Shown piece after piece: positions 61,014-64,000 of a DNA stretch of 64,000 nt. The number at the start of each line of letters is the position of its first letter. The first letter of the stretch is position 1. The DNA is from Paenibacillus fonticola DSM 21315 (GTDB taxonomy: Bacteria; Bacillota; Bacilli; Paenibacillales; Paenibacillaceae). The notes beneath the pieces are model-generated. The model saw nothing but the letters and a program-made list of their open reading frames with translations. It had not been told where the DNA came from and did no database searches. Position numbers and translations under genes: made by a program. The stretch spans positions 92,678-156,677 of the forward strand of contig NZ_KB907260.1 of NCBI RefSeq assembly GCF_000381905.1, read 5' to 3'.

Positions 61014-62087
61014 ATGATGGATTTGAAAACCTATGGCTACACAGAAATAGAAGCAGTTCCCGATGGATTATTGCCCGGCAGGGTGACGGAGCTTCGGCGC
61101 GAACGCTTCACAGTCATAACCGAGCGCGGCGAAGTAACGGCGGTGCTCAAAGGCACGTTCTATCACAGCGCGGAAACGCGCGTAGAATTTCCGTGCGTCG
61201 GTGATTTTGTCTTGCTGCACTACAACGAGAGCGGAGACTCTCTCATCGTTACGGTACTGCCCCGCCGCTCCAAGTTCTCACGTGCGGATTACTCAGGGCA
61301 TGCCGCAGGCTACGCCAAAACCGTGCTGGAACAGGTCGTTGCAACCAATTTTGATTATGTGTTTATCCTTTCGTCTCTGAATTGGGATTTCAACGTTGCC
61401 CGCATCATGCGGTACATGACACAAGCCAGGCAGAGCGGCGGCCAGCCGGTCGTCATTCTGACCAAGGCGGACCTCGTTGAAGACTATAATCATGCGCTAG
61501 GAGAGATAACACAAAGCATCCCTGATGTGCCGGTTCATGCGATCTGCAGTCATACAGGCCTGGGGCTGAACGAACTCAATCCCTACTTAATGCCTGGTAA
61601 AACAGTCGTCTTTCTCGGCATGTCCGGCGTCGGTAAATCGTCTTTGCTGAATGCGTTGATCGAGCAGGAAGTAATGAAGGTTCAGGAGATCCGGGAGGTT
61701 GATAGCCGGGGGCGGCATACGACAACGCACCGTCAGCTGTTTATGCTCCCCTCCGGTGCGATGGTGATCGATACGCCGGGTATGCGTGAGCTTGGGCTTT
61801 TTGATGCCGACGAAGGCATACGCGCAAGCTTCACGGATGTGGAGGAATGGTTCACGCAATGCCGATTTACGGATTGCCGCCATCAGGCCGAGCCGGGCTG
61901 TGCCGTTCTCGCCGCACTTGCCGATGGGTCGCTGTCGCGTGAACGGTGGGAGCAATATGTTGTCCAGCAGCATGAGAACAAGTATGTCCAGGATAAGACG
62001 AGCTACCTCATCGACAAGAGGGCTCGAAACAAATCGATCGCCATGTGGAGCAAGCAAACGAAGAAAAACGGAGGAGGGAAGAAATGA
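61014..62087 (+). CDS. RsgA-like circularly permuted GTPase
   Basis: A 357-aa paralogue of the ribosome-assembly GTPase RsgA (YloQ). The permuted order is seen: G4 TKAD near 152, then G1 GMSGVGKSS near 203, a TTTHRQ switch and G3 DTPGM near 250. A C-terminal zinc-binding CRFTDCRHQAEPGC follows. N-terminal OB-like domain about 1-85. It is not the housekeeping RsgA gene context, which normally follows prkC/stp. The ribosome site AAAAGGAG is 13 bases upstream, a weak spacing. It overlaps the phosphotransferase gene by 4 bases (ATGA). A role in ribosome protection is inferred from the leader and partner only. Confidence 0.85.
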   Translation: MMDLKTYGYTEIEAVPDGLLPGRVTELRRERFTVITERGEVTAVLKGTFYHSAETRVEFPCVGDFVLLHYNESGDSLIVTVLPRRSKFSRADYSGHAAGYAKTVLEQVVATNFDYVFILSSLNWDFNVARIMRYMTQARQSGGQPVVILTKADLVEDYNHALGEITQSIPDVPVHAICSHTGLGLNELNPYLMPGKTVVFLGMSGVGKSSLLNALIEQEVMKVQEIREVDSRGRHTTTHRQLFMLPSGAMVIDTPGMRELGLFDADEGIRASFTDVEEWFTQCRFTDCRHQAEPGCAVLAALADGSLSRERWEQYVVQQHENKYVQDKTSYLIDKRARNKSIAMWSKQTKKNGGGKK

Positions 62088-63100
62088 ATATAAAAATCGA
62101 GACACTGAACTATGCCTTGAGCCGACTGTTCAATAAGGATATCATCTCGGCCGACTTCCAAACTATGTCATTACAGGGCGGAACGGTGGGGAATGTGTAC
62201 CTGGTAACGGGCATTGCCGAAATTGCAGGTGGCGAACAATTGCCATACCGTATCGTGCTGAAAATCCAGAAGCAATGGGAGCGTTACGGGGACCCGGGTT
62301 CATGGCGCCGGGAATATGACCTCTATGCGTCTGACCTCGGAGCGACGTTTTCGGACGCCTTCCGTTGGCCTACATGTTATCACGCCGAGATCAACGCTGA
62401 AGAAAATGAATTTCAGCTGTGGCTGGAATATATCGATGGCGTATCCGGTTTACACTTGACCGGTGACATGTATGAACAGGCCGCACTGGAATTAGGACGC
62501 TATCAAGGCAAGCTGTATGCAGAGAAGTCCGCTGTGCTGCAGAGCCTGACCAACCTGAGCCATGCGGATCTCATGAAGAATACGTATCTGCATTACCGGT
62601 CTTGGCCGGTCGTCTATGATTATATACGCTCGGAGGACTGCGAATTCCCGCAGCACGTGCGGCAAATGCTCATCGACATCGATGAGCACGCAGACGAGAT
62701 ACTCGCCCGCATCGAAAAATTGCCCCTCGTGCTATGCCACCGGGACTTCTGGGTGACCAACCTGATCTATGCCGACGGGAAAATCGTGCTCATCGACTGG
62801 GATACATCCGGATGGGGCTACCTGGGCGAGGATCTCGCAAGCCTGATTGCGGATGAAGCGGATATCGATCACATGGTCGAATACTACCAGCGATGTGTCC
62901 CCGCATATTACAAAGGCTTTTCGGAGTATGCGGATGTATCCCCTATCGCCGATCATTGCGTCTACGAGCTGATCCTTCTCGTATTCGGGTACAGGCTAGT
63001 GGAATGGTACCTCCACACAGAGGTGGATGACGAGAAGACGAAGCATGTCCATACGCTTCAAAAAATCTATGAAATGAAGACCAGCCCTGCGCTGGGTTGA
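62084..63100 (+). CDS. aminoglycoside-phosphotransferase-like kinase (APH family)
   Basis: A 338-aa protein with the APH/choline-kinase fold. The catalytic HRDFWVTN is near residue 219 and the metal-binding IDWD about 18 residues later, both intact. The N-terminal GGTVGNVYLV is the nucleotide loop and YRIVLKIQKQW carries the ATP lysine. It may phosphorylate an antibiotic or a small metabolite; the substrate is unknown. The ATG at 62084 has GGAGGAGGGAAG just upstream and overlaps the GTPase stop, so the two are co-translated. A strong terminator follows. Confidence 0.8.
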   Translation: MNIKIETLNYALSRLFNKDIISADFQTMSLQGGTVGNVYLVTGIAEIAGGEQLPYRIVLKIQKQWERYGDPGSWRREYDLYASDLGATFSDAFRWPTCYHAEINAEENEFQLWLEYIDGVSGLHLTGDMYEQAALELGRYQGKLYAEKSAVLQSLTNLSHADLMKNTYLHYRSWPVVYDYIRSEDCEFPQHVRQMLIDIDEHADEILARIEKLPLVLCHRDFWVTNLIYADGKIVLIDWDTSGWGYLGEDLASLIADEADIDHMVEYYQRCVPAYYKGFSEYADVSPIADHCVYELILLVFGYRLVEWYLHTEVDDEKTKHVHTLQKIYEMKTSPALG

Positions 63101-63112
63101 CTCTAAAAAAAG

Positions 63113-63156
63113 AACTCCGAAAACCCTTGAATGTAGTGGGTTTTCGGAGTTTCTTG
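63113..63156 (+). terminator. terminator of the GTPase-phosphotransferase operon
   Basis: AACTCCGAAAACCC pairs perfectly with GGGTTTTCGGAGTT (14 bp), followed by TTCTTG. Confidence 0.85.
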
Positions 63157-63170
63157 CATCACTCCTATTC

Positions 63171-63332
63171 GATCGTCGTTGGCAGCTTGCCCGTGATGTC
63201 GTAGACGCCGCAGGCACTCCAGTCGGTGAATCGACAGTGGAATTGACATACGTTTACAACGTCACACTCGAAGCTCCGATGTACGTTTTCGTTGCTGAAC
63301 ACTTCCTGGATGCCTACCGCATTTTGCCTTAA
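63171..63332 (+). pseudogene. possible 3' fragment of a gene
   Basis: An open frame of 54 codons with coding-like composition (for example VVDAAGTPVGESTVELTYVY, ending DAYRILP, TAA), but no start codon or ribosome site. No family recognised. It may be the tail of a gene interrupted when the upstream operon arrived. Confidence 0.3.
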
Positions 63333-64000
63333 CTTATTCTACTAGAAGCTTCAAGACTGTACCCCTGCAATGCTTGCTCCTTAGTGCTCACTCTGATGTA
63401 GATGACAGCTCATGGCTGCACTAGAATGGCTCGAAGAAAGATTTAACGCTAAGAAATGGTTAGGCGCAGACAAAGAATATGTATTTCCATGGCGGTCAAG
63501 GTGGTATTTGCACATCCACTTTGTGTGAGCTAAACTTTAGCTCTTGCTTGCCATCCAAGACCATTCCTTTCCCAGGGCTTAGATCGAAAATGTGACTCAG
63601 AACGTGAACAATGTGACTCAGGAGATGAACGAAATTTTATAACGAAGCTGATGATCGCTATTTGTGTAAAAATAGCCCTTCCCAAAATGTAACGAAGCTG
63701 GGTAACGTTATTTCAGTCTTTACTGCTCCAATCAGAGGATAAACCGCAAATAGAGTGTCTGAGATTCGTTGCTATGAACGTTTTTGTCAAACCCTCTATT
63801 TTTTCTGCCTGAGCACGTGGCGCGAGAGCAAAAATGCGAGCGACGGTCGGCACGCTGCTATCCGTGGGTTGGGTACCACATGTTATGCCTTCGTCAAGGA
63901 GAGCTTTTGCAAGCTAGAAACGCACGTTCAGTTCTTGGCAAACCTAGTGCAAACGAATCACGCATATTCTCTCCCGAACCTTCGTTTGCTCCCGGGCCTC
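63333..64000. other. right-end region without a recognised gene
   Basis: No complete gene seen. A short open frame from 63414 lacks a ribosome site. AATGTGACTCAG is repeated at 63589 and 63610, and AACGAAGCTG at 63641 and 63691 with a similar tail (CG-TATTT). Both look like decayed repeats. Confidence 0.4.

Overview
The window looks like a low-to-medium GC, spore-forming member of the Bacillales, most likely a Paenibacillus-type bacterium. The reasons are the gene families present (YtxC, Spo0E-like phosphatase, CotF-type coat protein, LiaFSR, YesMN-type sensors with CUT1 sugar transporters), purine-rich Shine-Dalgarno sites before nearly every gene, frequent GTG/TTG starts, and T-box and S-box leaders. 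Most genes lie on the minus strand. I saw no rRNA, tRNA, intact insertion sequence, prophage or CRISPR array.

Layout. 1-1.7 kb: partial trmL and serC. 1.8-7.1 kb: a mutarotase-like protein and a GH94 disaccharide phosphorylase in very repeat-rich spacers (an 8-bp array, 10- and 23-bp repeats, a 52-bp array of about 12 units), with a promoter carrying a LacI-type operator. 7.3-8.3 kb: DAHP synthase. 8.8-16.9 kb: a carbohydrate locus (two-component pair, binding protein, two permeases, glycoside hydrolase). 17-25 kb: ispH, then an envelope-stress block (OmpR-type two-component pair, HtrA, LiaFSR). 25-31 kb: small spore-like protein, 3D-domain protein, thrS with T-box, ytxC, mqnC. 31-35 kb: metA-metI-metC under a SAM riboswitch. 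35-45.7 kb: corA with an uORF-containing leader, an HRDC protein behind an apparent attenuator, a phosphodiester glycosidase-like protein, a 5'-3' exonuclease, an ArsC/Spx-family protein, an RluA-type synthase, a cobalamin adenosyltransferase, a Spo0E-like protein, alaRT and coat genes. 45.8-54.9 kb: FAD oxidoreductase, MFS transporter, a small membrane cluster, mutS2, a holin-like protein, a CuA-site lipoprotein and a ZapA protein with a long coiled coil. 54.9-60.2 kb: pheST with T-box, ywbE, a stress protein. 60.2-64 kb: an apparently acquired or decaying region with an RsgA-like GTPase and an aminoglycoside-phosphotransferase-like gene behind a short uORF and two tandem terminators, flanked by gene remnants.

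How the parts work together. The 8.8-16.9 kb locus would sense an extracellular carbohydrate, import it and hydrolyse it. GH94 phosphorolysis and the mutarotase-like protein may feed the same metabolism. The two envelope-sensing systems flank HtrA, and a direct repeat in front of htrA looks like an OmpR-type site. Amino-acid genes are controlled by RNA leaders (SAM, Thr, Phe). The most promising undescribed material is regulatory: the uORF plus tandem terminators before the GTPase-phosphotransferase pair, the hairpin burying the start of the 3D-domain gene, the attenuator plus uORF before the HRDC gene, and the repeat arrays around the GH94 gene. All functions are inferred from sequence; no database search was run.
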